A stretch of 64,000 bases of DNA from Prevotella sp. tf2-5 (GTDB lineage: Bacteria; Bacteroidota; Bacteroidia; Bacteroidales; Bacteroidaceae), in the NCBI RefSeq assembly GCF_900115435.1, contig NZ_FOWK01000004.1:186001-250000 (forward strand). Reading direction: 5' to 3'. Both the position numbers and the translations under genes were made by a program. Shown here one piece after another: positions 27,382-33,292 of the stretch. The first letter of the stretch is position 1; every line of letters starts with the position of its first letter. The notes below the pieces were generated by a model. The model saw only the letters and a list, made by a program, of their open reading frames with translations. It searched no databases and was not told the DNA's origin.

Positions 27382-27741
27382 ATGAGAAAACTTACATATA
27401 GTTACATCGTCATTGCACTGCTATTCATGGTTTCATGTACCAGCGGGAAGAGTCCTAGTGCTGATAATTTTAGTTATGAGGATAGTATTGCTGTTTTGGA
27501 CTCCATGCGTCCTGACATGCCACCTCCAACGCCAGATAGTGGTAGTTTTGATGGCCATCGCTCACCGCCACCTGATGGTATGCCCCCAGGCGTGCCGCCA
27601 CCTCCACCGTCACACGGGAAAGGCCGTCCGCCCCACAAGCCGGACAATATGCGCGGCTTTGACCCCGCCTCTGAGGATGATATGGATGATAACGGTATGA
27701 GCCGCTATATGGAGAATAACGATGAAGAAGGATGGGATTAA
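27382..27741 (+). CDS. Small proline-rich lipoprotein
   Basis: A 119-residue protein with a lipoprotein signal peptide: basic start, hydrophobic core, lipobox ending FMVSC at Cys19. The mature part is Pro/Gly/Asp-rich with runs such as PPPPPS and an acidic C-terminus, so it is probably unstructured and anchored at the outer or inner membrane. No enzymatic motif. Position, 21 bp after the ADP-ribosylglycohydrolase, suggests cotranscription, but a link in function is not evident. Confidence 0.75.
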   Translation: MRKLTYSYIVIALLFMVSCTSGKSPSADNFSYEDSIAVLDSMRPDMPPPTPDSGSFDGHRSPPPDGMPPGVPPPPPSHGKGRPPHKPDNMRGFDPASEDDMDDNGMSRYMENNDEEGWD

Positions 27742-27777
27742 TCTAGAAATAAGAAAAAGAATACTTAAATAGTAATT

Positions 27778-27972
27778 ATGAGACATCGTATAAAAACTGG
27801 AAAGATTGGCTCATTCACCCCAGAGAAACAGAAAGTGGAGCTCGAGCAACTGGAGAATAGAGAAATCGAAGAGGACGTAGAAGAAATCTTCGAAGAGGAT
27901 TCAGGCTTCAGTAATGATGACGAAGCTCTTGCAGCAATGGAGTTTTACGATAGTTCAGACACAGTGGAATAA
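27778..27972 (+). CDS. Small acidic hypothetical protein
   Basis: A 64-residue protein, basic at the first 20 residues then very acidic (many Glu, some Asp). No domain recognised. It lies 36 bp after the lipoprotein and ends 10 bp before the next ATG, so it fits the operon spacing; coding is plausible but supported only by position and composition. Confidence 0.5.
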   Translation: MRHRIKTGKIGSFTPEKQKVELEQLENREIEEDVEEIFEEDSGFSNDDEALAAMEFYDSSDTVE

Positions 27973-27982
27973 AAGAACTAAC

Positions 27983-28456
27983 ATGGATAATCATTCTTTC
28001 ACAAACTTAGCATCATTTGGAAAACGAATAGAGCATTTCCTTATTGGACAAATGCTCAAAGAAGGCCTTGATGTCTATCTCCCAGTAGTAGATGATAAAG
28101 GTATCGATGCAGTTGTGCGTCGTCCCGACGGCTCATTCGTTGAGATTCAGATAAAAGCCCGATCAAAGGCTGTAAAAGAAGGCGATGCAGCACTTTTTGC
28201 TGCAATTGAACATGAATACCGGCCAAACTATTGGTTTGTTTTCTATTCAGAAAGAATTGGAGAAAACGGTACTATGTGGATCATGTCATCGAAGGAATTC
28301 ATAGAAGAGTCGATACAGAACAAGAACGGAAAGAACGTCGGTAAACGCAGTATATGGTTTAATGGGAAGCGAAAGGGAGTGGAATATGTTAAATCTCGCT
28401 TCGAGAAATATATTCGAACAAACTTCCAACGTATCATAACAGAGAAAGCGGAATAA
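27983..28456 (+). CDS. PD-(D/E)XK nuclease-like protein
   Basis: A 157-residue protein. The core GIDAVVRRPDGSFVEIQIK shows the D42...E54-x-Q-x-K58 arrangement of PD-(D/E)XK folds such as DUF4365 and resolvase-like domains, preceded by a helix ASFGKRIEHFLIGQML with the usual conserved Glu. The longer frame starting at 27914 overlaps the small acidic gene and is unlikely; ATG 27983 follows its stop by 10 bp. It could be a nuclease or only a nucleic-acid-binding relative. Next gene starts after 2 bp. Confidence 0.7.
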   Translation: MDNHSFTNLASFGKRIEHFLIGQMLKEGLDVYLPVVDDKGIDAVVRRPDGSFVEIQIKARSKAVKEGDAALFAAIEHEYRPNYWFVFYSERIGENGTMWIMSSKEFIEESIQNKNGKNVGKRSIWFNGKRKGVEYVKSRFEKYIRTNFQRIITEKAE

Positions 28457-28458
28457 TT

Positions 28459-28896
28459 ATGGCATATACATATAAATATCCAAGACCTGCAGTTACTGCT
28501 GACTGCATTGTAATAACGAGAGAATCTGAGCCGAAGGTACTGCTTATACGGAGGGGAAGAGAACCTTTTAAAGGAGGTTGGGCTTTCCCAGGAGGTTTCA
28601 TGAATATGGACGAGACAACGGAGCAATGTGCTATCAGGGAACTGAAGGAAGAAACTGGGCTTCAGATATCGAATATTCAGCAGATAGGAGCCTATTCAAA
28701 AGTTGACCGTGACCCAAGAGGAAGGACTGTCACGGTTGCTTACCTCGCTATCGTTGATGAACCTATTGCTGTCACTGGGCAGGATGATGCTGCCAAGGCT
28801 GAGTGGTGGACAATATCGGACTTGCCACATCTGGCTTTTGATCACTATGACATCATTCAGGATGCAATCAGAACTTATAAAGAAATCGTGAAATAA
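28459..28896 (+). CDS. Nudix hydrolase (ADP-ribose pyrophosphatase-like)
   Basis: A 145-residue protein with a complete Nudix box, G46 through REL.EETGL at residues 60-68, and the preceding GGWAFPGGF strand. It cleaves nucleoside diphosphates linked to another moiety; the LLIRRG....FKGGWAFPGGF style is that of the ADP-ribose/NUDT-type branch rather than MutT proper, so ADP-ribose is a plausible substrate. Two bp after the PD-(D/E)XK-like gene and in the same run as the ADP-ribosylglycohydrolase, which would release such a substrate. Confidence 0.9.
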   Translation: MAYTYKYPRPAVTADCIVITRESEPKVLLIRRGREPFKGGWAFPGGFMNMDETTEQCAIRELKEETGLQISNIQQIGAYSKVDRDPRGRTVTVAYLAIVDEPIAVTGQDDAAKAEWWTISDLPHLAFDHYDIIQDAIRTYKEIVK

Positions 28897-28907
28897 AAGG
28901 TATTATT

Positions 28908-29177
28908 ATGGCAAGATGTCCCAAAACAGCAGCAGAGGCTTTCAAAAGGCTCGACAAGAGATTGAGTGAAGGCGAAAAGAAAGCAATCAGAGATGCAGAA
29001 GATATGGTTGAATTTCACTTTTCACTTGGTCTGTGGATTCGTAATTATTGGATTCATACAGGAGAAAGGGAGAATCTAGAATCACTCCTAAAAGATGTTG
29101 GTGAACCAGAGTTCCTTATTGGCGATATGGCATCATCAGCAATCTTAGATGCTTATCAGAAGCACTTGAAAGAATAG
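28908..29177 (+). CDS. DUF6794-like small protein
   Basis: An 89-residue protein with the pattern CPKTAAEAFKRLDKRL, HFSLGLWIRNYW and a final D.AS..IL..Y, which I recognise as the DUF6794 type. Function unknown in the family. It is the last gene of the plus-strand run and is followed 23 bp later by a strong terminator. Confidence 0.72.
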   Translation: MARCPKTAAEAFKRLDKRLSEGEKKAIRDAEDMVEFHFSLGLWIRNYWIHTGERENLESLLKDVGEPEFLIGDMASSAILDAYQKHLKE

Positions 29178-29200
29178 TAATTTCCTTTAGTGCATGATTT

Positions 29201-29240
29201 AAGAAGAGCAATTTAACAATTGGTGTAAATTGCTCTTCTT
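29201..29240. terminator. Bidirectional terminator between convergent genes
   Basis: A perfect 15-bp stem (29201-29215 with 29226-29240) and 10-nt loop between the plus gene ending at 29177 and the minus gene ending at 29249, with A/T tracts on both sides. Confidence 0.85.
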
Positions 29241-29248
29241 TTACCTAT

Positions 29249-29950
29249 CTACATTTCCAATTCAGATAGAATGGTATTCATTATGTCTCTTACGTCTCTT
29301 TTATGGTTGTTTGTTCCTATTAGGCGCAAAGAGCCATCTTCCATATAGGTTCTTTTGTTTACCTCCAGCATCATAGACTGGTAGGAAAACGGGCAGTCAG
29401 GAGTCTCAGAATTGCTATAGGGTTCATTGATTCCCACCTTGTAGCCATTGTCTTCAAAGATACTGACGGCTAATTCAACGGTTTCTTTATGGGGCTTCGA
29501 CCAATCTTCATTGAAGCCTATACAGATATCTACGTCGCTCATTTCACTGGGAAAAGAGTGACAGTCAAGGAGCAGAGCACCTTCACAGAGATTATCCCGA
29601 AGTCGTTGTTGATGCCAGTGCCATAAACCAAGCAGTTGCACCTCGTTCTCTTCAGGTACAGTACGTGTGTACCCATCGAACTGTTTGTAAACAATTCCCT
29701 GACCTTGTTGTTCCAAAGGATCATTCCATAATCTCTCAGCATCGACGATAAATCGGGAATAAGGGAATCTTACGGTTCTCACATTGTTACTCCTATACCC
29801 ATGAAACAGGAAATCAGTGTGCCAATCCGTCCACTTAAGGACAATGTCATTGATGAAGTGCTCATCAATGTTCCAGAAACTCAGTTGGTTGTCGTACAGG
29901 CCTTCAATAGAGGCGTGCGGCTCGTTAAGAACAATTCGTTTGTATTGCAT
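29249..29950 (-). CDS. N-formylglutamate amidohydrolase family protein
   Basis: A 233-residue protein with the marks of the FGase family: SRFIVDAERLWNDP, then LLLDCHSFPS (metal-binding His) and a late LEVNKRTYM segment. Classical members (HutG) release formate from N-formylglutamate in histidine breakdown; many paralogues act on other formyl or acyl amino acids. No other hut genes are near, so the substrate is open. A -7 box (30059-30066) lies about 110 bp upstream. Confidence 0.85.
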   Translation of the reverse strand: MQYKRIVLNEPHASIEGLYDNQLSFWNIDEHFINDIVLKWTDWHTDFLFHGYRSNNVRTVRFPYSRFIVDAERLWNDPLEQQGQGIVYKQFDGYTRTVPEENEVQLLGLWHWHQQRLRDNLCEGALLLDCHSFPSEMSDVDICIGFNEDWSKPHKETVELAVSIFEDNGYKVGINEPYSNSETPDCPFSYQSMMLEVNKRTYMEDGSLRLIGTNNHKRDVRDIMNTILSELEM

Positions 29951-30058
29951 GTCGTTATTATTTTAGTTAATACTCACTTAACTCACATCATCTTACCACC
30001 GTGGCATAACGTAAGCTCGGTTGGTGTGCATTGAAGCCCTCTTGATGCTTATCGGGTG

Positions 30059-30066
30059 CAAAAGTA
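30059..30066 (-). promoter_or_regulatory. -7 element for the amidohydrolase-like gene
   Basis: Minus-strand TACTTTTG followed by C, with about 100 nt of leader before the ATG at 29950. Confidence 0.45.
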
Positions 30067-30139
30067 GCAATAAAATCCGAAAAATACAAAATAAATCAAA
30101 CTTTTTTCTGCTACGAAAAAAGGTTTCATCTGCCTATTA

Positions 30140-30147
30140 TACCTTTG
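30140..30147 (+). promoter_or_regulatory. -7 element for the tRNA array
   Basis: TACCTTTG followed by C, 21 bp before the first tRNA. I see no other promoter inside the array, so the nine tRNAs probably come from one precursor. Confidence 0.55.
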
Positions 30148-30167
30148 CACCCAGAAAGATGAAACAA

Positions 30168-30242
30168 GGCTCGTTAGCTCAGTTGGATTAGAGTACGACG
30201 CTACGAACGTCGGGGTCGGGAGTTCGAATCTCTCACGAGTCA
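30168..30242 (+). tRNA. tRNA-Arg(ACG)
   Basis: Full cloverleaf: acceptor GGCTCGT/ACGAGTC, D-stem GCTC/GAGT, anticodon loop CTACGAA on a 5-bp stem, T-loop TTCGAAT. Discriminator A at 30242, followed by an encoded CCA (30243-30245), the only one of the array with it. Confidence 0.9.
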
Positions 30243-30249
30243 CCATCAA

Positions 30250-30321
30250 TGCTTTATGGTGTAACGGTTAGCACGTCAGATTCTGAATCTGGAAGTGGTG
30301 GTTCGAACCCATCTAAGGCAA
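30250..30321 (+). tRNA. tRNA-Gln(CTG)
   Basis: Acceptor TGCTTTA/TAAGGCA with the U1-A72 pair typical of tRNA-Gln, D-stem GTGT/GCAC, loop TTCTGAA, T-stem GGTGG/CCATC. CCA not encoded. Confidence 0.85.
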
Positions 30322-30329
30322 CGATATTG

Positions 30330-30402
30330 GGAACTTTGGCAGACTTGGTGTATGCGGAGGACTGAAAATCCTCAGAACGTGGTTCGACTCCACGAGGTTC
30401 CA
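30330..30402 (+). tRNA. tRNA-Phe(GAA), divergent
   Basis: Acceptor GGAACTT/AGGTTCC, anticodon loop CTGAAAA on GAGGA/TCCTC, T-stem CGTGG/CCACG. The D-arm (GCA stem, large loop ending TGC) is more like that of leucine tRNAs than a normal tRNA-Phe. CCA not encoded. Confidence 0.75.
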
Positions 30403-30409
30403 CTGATAA

Positions 30410-30480
30410 TGCCCTATAGTATAACGGTAGCACAACAGGTTTTGGCTCTGTTAGCGAAGGTTCGACTCCTTCTGGGGCGA
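30410..30480 (+). tRNA. tRNA-Gln(TTG)
   Basis: Acceptor TGCCCTA/TGGGGCG, anticodon loop TTTTGGC, T-stem GAAGG/CCTTC. Reads CAA and, by wobble, CAG. CCA not encoded. Confidence 0.85.
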
Positions 30481-30488
30481 CGATATAC

Positions 30489-30559
30489 TGCACCATGGTG
30501 TAATGGTAGCATACCAGATTCCGGTTCTGGAGGTGGTGGTTCGAGTCCATCTGGAGCAG
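30489..30559 (+). tRNA. tRNA-Arg(CCG), with a tRNA-Gln-like body
   Basis: Anticodon loop TTCCGGT on CCAGA/TCTGG; acceptor TGCACCA/TGGAGCA has one A-A mismatch. D-arm and T-stem are nearly the same as those of the Gln(CTG) gene at 30250. Discriminator G. See findings. Confidence 0.75.
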
Positions 30560-30566
30560 TTTATAT

Positions 30567-30640
30567 GGAGTTTGTGGCCGAGAGGCTTAGGCGCAAGTTT
30601 GTGGCACTTGTCAACGCAGGTTCGAATCCTGTCAAACTCC
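30567..30640 (+). tRNA. tRNA-His(GTG)
   Basis: Acceptor GAGTTTG/CAAACTC plus an extra G(-1) at 30567 opposite C73 at 30640, the hallmark of tRNA-His. Anticodon loop TTGTGGC on CAAGT/ACTTG, T-stem GCAGG/CCTGT. A 78-nt spacer with no recognisable gene follows. Confidence 0.85.
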
Positions 30641-30718
30641 CTGAGATGGTCGGTTGAGCTTTGCTCTTCCTCCCTCACGACTCGGCCATTCAAACAAGTT
30701 TGATGGCTCTCGCTGCTT

Positions 30719-30791
30719 GGTCGGTTCATCTAACAGGTCAGGATTACAGATTTTCAATCTGTCCACACGAGTTCGATCCTCGTACCGACTA
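30719..30791 (+). tRNA. tRNA-Glu(TTC)
   Basis: Acceptor GGTCGGT/ACCGACT, D-stem ATCT/GGAT, anticodon loop TTTTCAA on ACAGA/TCTGT, T-stem ACGAG/CTCGT, discriminator A. Confidence 0.85.
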
Positions 30792-30797
30792 CAAAAC

Positions 30798-30869
30798 GCT
30801 TCAATAGCACAGAGGTAGTGCAGCTCACTTGTAATGAGCAGGTCGCAGGTTCGAATCCTGCTTGAAGCT
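30798..30869 (+). tRNA. tRNA-Thr(TGT)
   Basis: Perfect acceptor GCTTCAA/TTGAAGC, D-stem GCAC/GTGC, anticodon loop CTTGTAA on GCTCA/TGAGC, T-stem GCAGG/CCTGC. Confidence 0.88.
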
Positions 30870-30876
30870 CTGATTT

Positions 30877-30949
30877 CTGGATGTGGTGTTTAATGGTAGC
30901 ATTCGTGGTTTGGGACCATGCGGAGTGAGTTCGAGTCTCGCTATCCAGA
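30877..30949 (+). tRNA. tRNA-Pro(TGG)
   Basis: Acceptor CTGGATG/TATCCAG, anticodon loop TTTGGGA on CGTGG/CCATG, T-stem GTGAG/CTCGC. Its D-arm again follows the GTGT...GGTAGCAT pattern seen in the Gln and Arg(CCG) genes. Confidence 0.8.
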
Positions 30950-30955
30950 CAAAAA

Positions 30956-30991
30956 GGCTCCTTCTTTGGCATCAAAACCTAAGAAGGAGTC
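30956..30991. terminator. Terminator of the tRNA array
   Basis: An 11-bp stem (30956-30966 with 30981-30991, one G-T pair) followed by a T-rich run, 6 bp after the last tRNA; it also ends the minus-strand gene at 30998. Confidence 0.75.
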
Positions 30992-30997
30992 TCTTTG

Positions 30998-31411
30998 TTA
31001 TACGAAGTTCAGAATGGCCATCAGCCTGTTCTCAACTTTCTTCAGGACTTTCCGAGTTCTGGCCGTGTCAGCATTCTCCTTGTTCCCAAGAAGCGTGATG
31101 GCCTCCTTTATCAGTTTGCAGTCATCATCTGACAAGGGCATCTCAGTGATGGAGTAGCTGGGGTCGGCATATCTATAGTAGATTCTGTCGTACACCTCTA
31201 TAGGCGCATTGTAACCCAACTTGTCAGACCTCATAATCTGTATATCCATCTGTACTGTTCTAGTGCATACACCTTTGGTGATACCTTCCATGTCGTACAG
31301 TGCCTCGCAGCAAGCATCTACGAGGTCATCAAGCGTCCATCTTCTGTATCTGTTTCTCAAACAGTTGTCTATCGTCTTGTACCTTATCAAGGCATTCTTA
31401 TTTGCAGGCAT
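30998..31411 (-). CDS. Truncated WYL-type transcription regulator (N-terminal part only)
   Basis: The 137-residue product starts MPANKNALIRYKTID and contains the winged HTH with the TVQMDIQIMRSDKLGYNAPI segment found in Bacteroidales WYL-domain regulators, which are normally about 300-340 residues. It ends soon after the linker (ADPSYSITEMPLSD) with a helical stretch, and no WYL ligand-binding domain follows, since the tRNA array begins. It may act as a free DNA-binding fragment or be a decaying gene. The array downstream looks like the place where the 3' part was replaced. Its own promoter is not evident; the upstream ncRNA terminator precedes it. Confidence 0.75.
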   Translation of the reverse strand: MPANKNALIRYKTIDNCLRNRYRRWTLDDLVDACCEALYDMEGITKGVCTRTVQMDIQIMRSDKLGYNAPIEVYDRIYYRYADPSYSITEMPLSDDDCKLIKEAITLLGNKENADTARTRKVLKKVENRLMAILNFV

Positions 31412-31431
31412 AGTTTATTTCTTCATTAGGT

Positions 31432-31481
31432 GATAAAACAAAAATAGTTGGAATCTCCCTCGGTAAGGATGTCCCAACTAT
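31432..31481 (-). terminator. Intrinsic terminator of the candidate small RNA
   Basis: On the minus strand the stem ATAGTTGG/CCAACTAT (31474-31481 with 31444-31451) encloses further partial pairing and is followed by TTTTTGTTTT, a classic U-tract. Confidence 0.75.
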
Positions 31482-31691
31482 CACTCTATTACAATTCTCT
31501 CTGACGGCAACCTATGATGCCCGGAAGATAAAACTATGTTCTTGATGACGTGGTAATCCTATACCGTATGTGCATGGTGTACCAAATGGATGCTGCACAT
31601 AACATGTCGGTTCGAAGCGTCGCTGACCCCGAACAAAAGCTTGTGTCGTTATGTTTGCTATCGCGTTCATACTGTATAGGATTCTTAAAAT
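31440..31691 (-). ncRNA. Candidate standalone small RNA of about 250 nt, possibly 6S-like
   Basis: This interval has a minus-strand promoter element (31698-31705) at one end and a strong terminator with a U-tract at the other, and no credible protein gene: a 62-codon minus frame starts inside but lacks protein-like composition. A self-contained unit of this size between promoter and terminator indicates a non-coding transcript. I suspect a housekeeping RNA such as the Bacteroidetes 6S type, but I cannot fold it fully or match a covariance model, so the class stays open. Confidence 0.45.
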
Positions 31692-31697
31692 CGGCTG

Positions 31698-31705
31698 CAA
31701 AGATA
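31698..31705 (-). promoter_or_regulatory. -7 element for the candidate small RNA
   Basis: Minus-strand TATCTTTG followed by C; transcription would start about 31690. Confidence 0.55.
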
Positions 31706-31769
31706 CAAATTAAGAACGAAATCTTTTTGCGTAGCTGCGAAAAAGTTCAAAATTTAACACAAGAATAAC

Positions 31770-32132
31770 TTAGAACACGCAGGCCCAACCGAACTTACGA
31801 ACTAACTCTTGTAGAAGGTTACGGTCGCGGACGGGAATGGTGAGAGCCACGGTTTCATGCTGGTTGTCTTCAACAGTCGACTCCAGTTCATATTGTGTCT
31901 GGGCTGACAGCAGGATTTTTGCTGGAAGTCCGATAGCATTCTCAATCTTCACAGCCAATTCTGTTGTGAGAGCACGTTTTCCATTAAGCACTTCGCTCAG
32001 ATGTGAAGGCTGTGTGCCAAGTATCTTGGCAAATTCTTTCTGGCTAATACCACGCTCGTCAAGTTCTGGCTTAATCATCATTCCTGGATGAACTGCCATA
32101 AAAGGTGCAGGGTTTTCATTTCTTGTTGCCAT
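31770..32132 (-). CDS. higA: HigA-type antitoxin
   Basis: A 120-residue protein, MATRNENPAPF.AVHPG then an XRE HTH (ISQKEFAKILGTQPSHLSEV), LNGKRALT and a LAVKIENAIG helix, the typical HigA/VapI layout. It binds and neutralises the toxin encoded just upstream and should repress the promoter at 32457. I use ATG 32132; the ATG at 32144 would only add four residues. It overlaps the toxin gene by 17 bp. The C-terminal 35 residues are an extension beyond the minimal HTH. Confidence 0.88.
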   Translation of the reverse strand: MATRNENPAPFMAVHPGMMIKPELDERGISQKEFAKILGTQPSHLSEVLNGKRALTTELAVKIENAIGLPAKILLSAQTQYELESTVEDNQHETVALTIPVRDRNLLQELVRKFGWACVF

Positions 32133-32436
32133 AGTGAGTATCATCTAAACTTAAAACTATTATTCTAATGCCGCCGTCAAACTCGCGGAAAAGTATGCGC
32201 TCTACCATTCCATTAACAACTCGAATGGAACTTTTACCATTGGTTCCTGTAAGTTGTTCATAGTGGAGGAAAGAGATAGCACGGAGGTCACTGGCACGTT
32301 CAGATAAACGCAAATAGTTATATGCAGTGGCGAGAGCCTTCATAAACTTTTGATTGCGAGTATATTTCTTGTACTTGCTGTTGCGCCCCGTCGTGATTAG
32401 CTCTTCCAAATCCTTATCATCAAAGATAATTTGCAT
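32116..32436 (-). CDS. higB: HigB/RelE-family toxin
   Basis: A 106-residue protein of the RelE/HigB fold: MQIIFDDKDLEEL start, LRLSERASDLRAI, Y.QLTG..G..SIRVVNG and RILFREFDGGI..IVLSL strand, ending near a DDTHYG motif. Such toxins cleave mRNA at the ribosome. Toxin-first order with an overlapping HigA gene is the usual higBA arrangement, so expression of both comes from the -7 box at 32457-32464, 21 bp upstream. Confidence 0.85.
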   Translation of the reverse strand: MQIIFDDKDLEELITTGRNSKYKKYTRNQKFMKALATAYNYLRLSERASDLRAISFLHYEQLTGTNGKSSIRVVNGMVERILFREFDGGIRIIVLSLDDTHYGNKK

Positions 32437-32456
32437 AATCCAATTCTATTTTGCGG

Positions 32457-32464
32457 CAAAATTA
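32457..32464 (-). promoter_or_regulatory. -7 element for higBA
   Basis: Minus-strand TAATTTTG followed by C, 21 bp before the higB ATG. Confidence 0.5.
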
Positions 32465-32616
32465 TAAAGAAATTCCCGAATATGGGAATAATCATAGAAT
32501 TTTCTTTCCGTATTTAACATTAATATACAATAAACTCATTCTTTTTCCTGCATCTTTATAGCCAAACTCCTGGCTTATATAGCTCGTATATCCAAAATAA
32601 TTCGTACTTTTGCAGC

Positions 32617-32694
32617 ATGAAACGAGCAATAACGCCCCTAACGTCCATAAAGAACGTTAAATACGTTAAAAGTGGCCTTTTGAAAAGCGTATAG
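32617..32694 (+). CDS. Possible 25-codon leader peptide
   Basis: An ATG lies 5 bp after a TACTTTTG box (32605-32612) and opens 25 codons (starts MKRAITPLTS). The sequence holds repeated ACGTTAAA and AGCGTATA words. Translation is unproven. The rest of 32437-32986 holds the higBA promoter, this element and the hipBA promoters; no further gene is seen. Confidence 0.25.
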   Translation: MKRAITPLTSIKNVKYVKSGLLKSV

Positions 32695-32927
32695 AAAGCG
32701 TATTTCGAGTTTCCTACTTTTTAAAGGCTAAAGCACTGATTATCAATTATGAAAACCGAGTGCGTGGGTAAATAGATTATAACACATTCCTTTTTTTATT
32801 ATCCTTGCTCACAAGTACAGACTTGTCCGTAATCGTAAAAAATGCCCCAAACGATGGAGTCAACCAAACAAAAACAAGGTTTAATCGTTGTTTTTGCAAT
32901 TATTTTGCAATGTTTTTAGTCTTTATC

Positions 32928-32958
32928 TTTGCATTTACAATTTTTATTTTTATCTTTG
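32928..32958 (+). promoter_or_regulatory. Canonical promoter of hipBA
   Basis: TTTG (32928-32931), 19 nt, TATCTTTG (32951-32958): an exact match in sequence and spacing. A second -7 box (32924-32931) overlaps its -33 element, so two promoters are stacked 27 bp apart. Confidence 0.75.
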
Positions 32959-32986
32959 CAACCGAAATACATAAGACTTTGATAAT

Positions 32987-33289
32987 ATGTGGACAGAACT
33001 TAGTGATACAGCTATATTGAACAAGCTTGGGACGAGGCTAAAAGCTTCTCGTATATCAAGTGGTCTTAAACAGCAGGAACTGGCTGCGGAGTCAGGCGTT
33101 GGAGTAAGTACCATCGCCAAGATAGAAAGCGGGCAGTCTGTTTCGCTCTCATTACTAATCAGTGTCATGAGAACGCTTGGATTGCTTGAAAACCTAGACT
33201 TGCTTGTACCAGAGCAGAAGCCATCGCCAATGGAACTGTTGAAGATGCAGGGCAAGCAGGTAAAACGCGTAAGAACAAAGAAGGATTAA
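32987..33289 (+). CDS. hipB: HipB-type XRE antitoxin
   Basis: A 100-residue protein with an XRE HTH (KQQELAAESGVGVSTIAKIE) and a ISVMRTLGLLENLDLL tail, plus a basic C-terminus. It lies directly before hipA with 3 bp between, and 28 bp after a canonical promoter, which it probably represses. HipB holds its kinase partner inactive. Confidence 0.85.
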   Translation: MWTELSDTAILNKLGTRLKASRISSGLKQQELAAESGVGVSTIAKIESGQSVSLSLLISVMRTLGLLENLDLLVPEQKPSPMELLKMQGKQVKRVRTKKD

Positions 33290-33292
33290 ACA

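Noticed and set aside
30641..30718. Possible tenth, degenerate tRNA in the 78-nt gap
   Set aside because: No acceptor pairing or T-arm consensus could be found.
30254..30729. Overlapping minus frames with repeated FEPP/VEPR-type segments
   Set aside because: They are antisense of the tRNA T-arms; a known artefact of tRNA arrays.
30168..30949. Array as CRISPR-like repeats
   Set aside because: The repeated words are tRNA D- and T-arm consensus; spacers are not uniform. No CRISPR array is seen anywhere in the window.
31512..31700. 62-codon minus frame in the candidate small RNA
   Set aside because: Starts within 10 nt of the predicted transcription start, has no protein-like composition, and lies between a promoter and a terminator.
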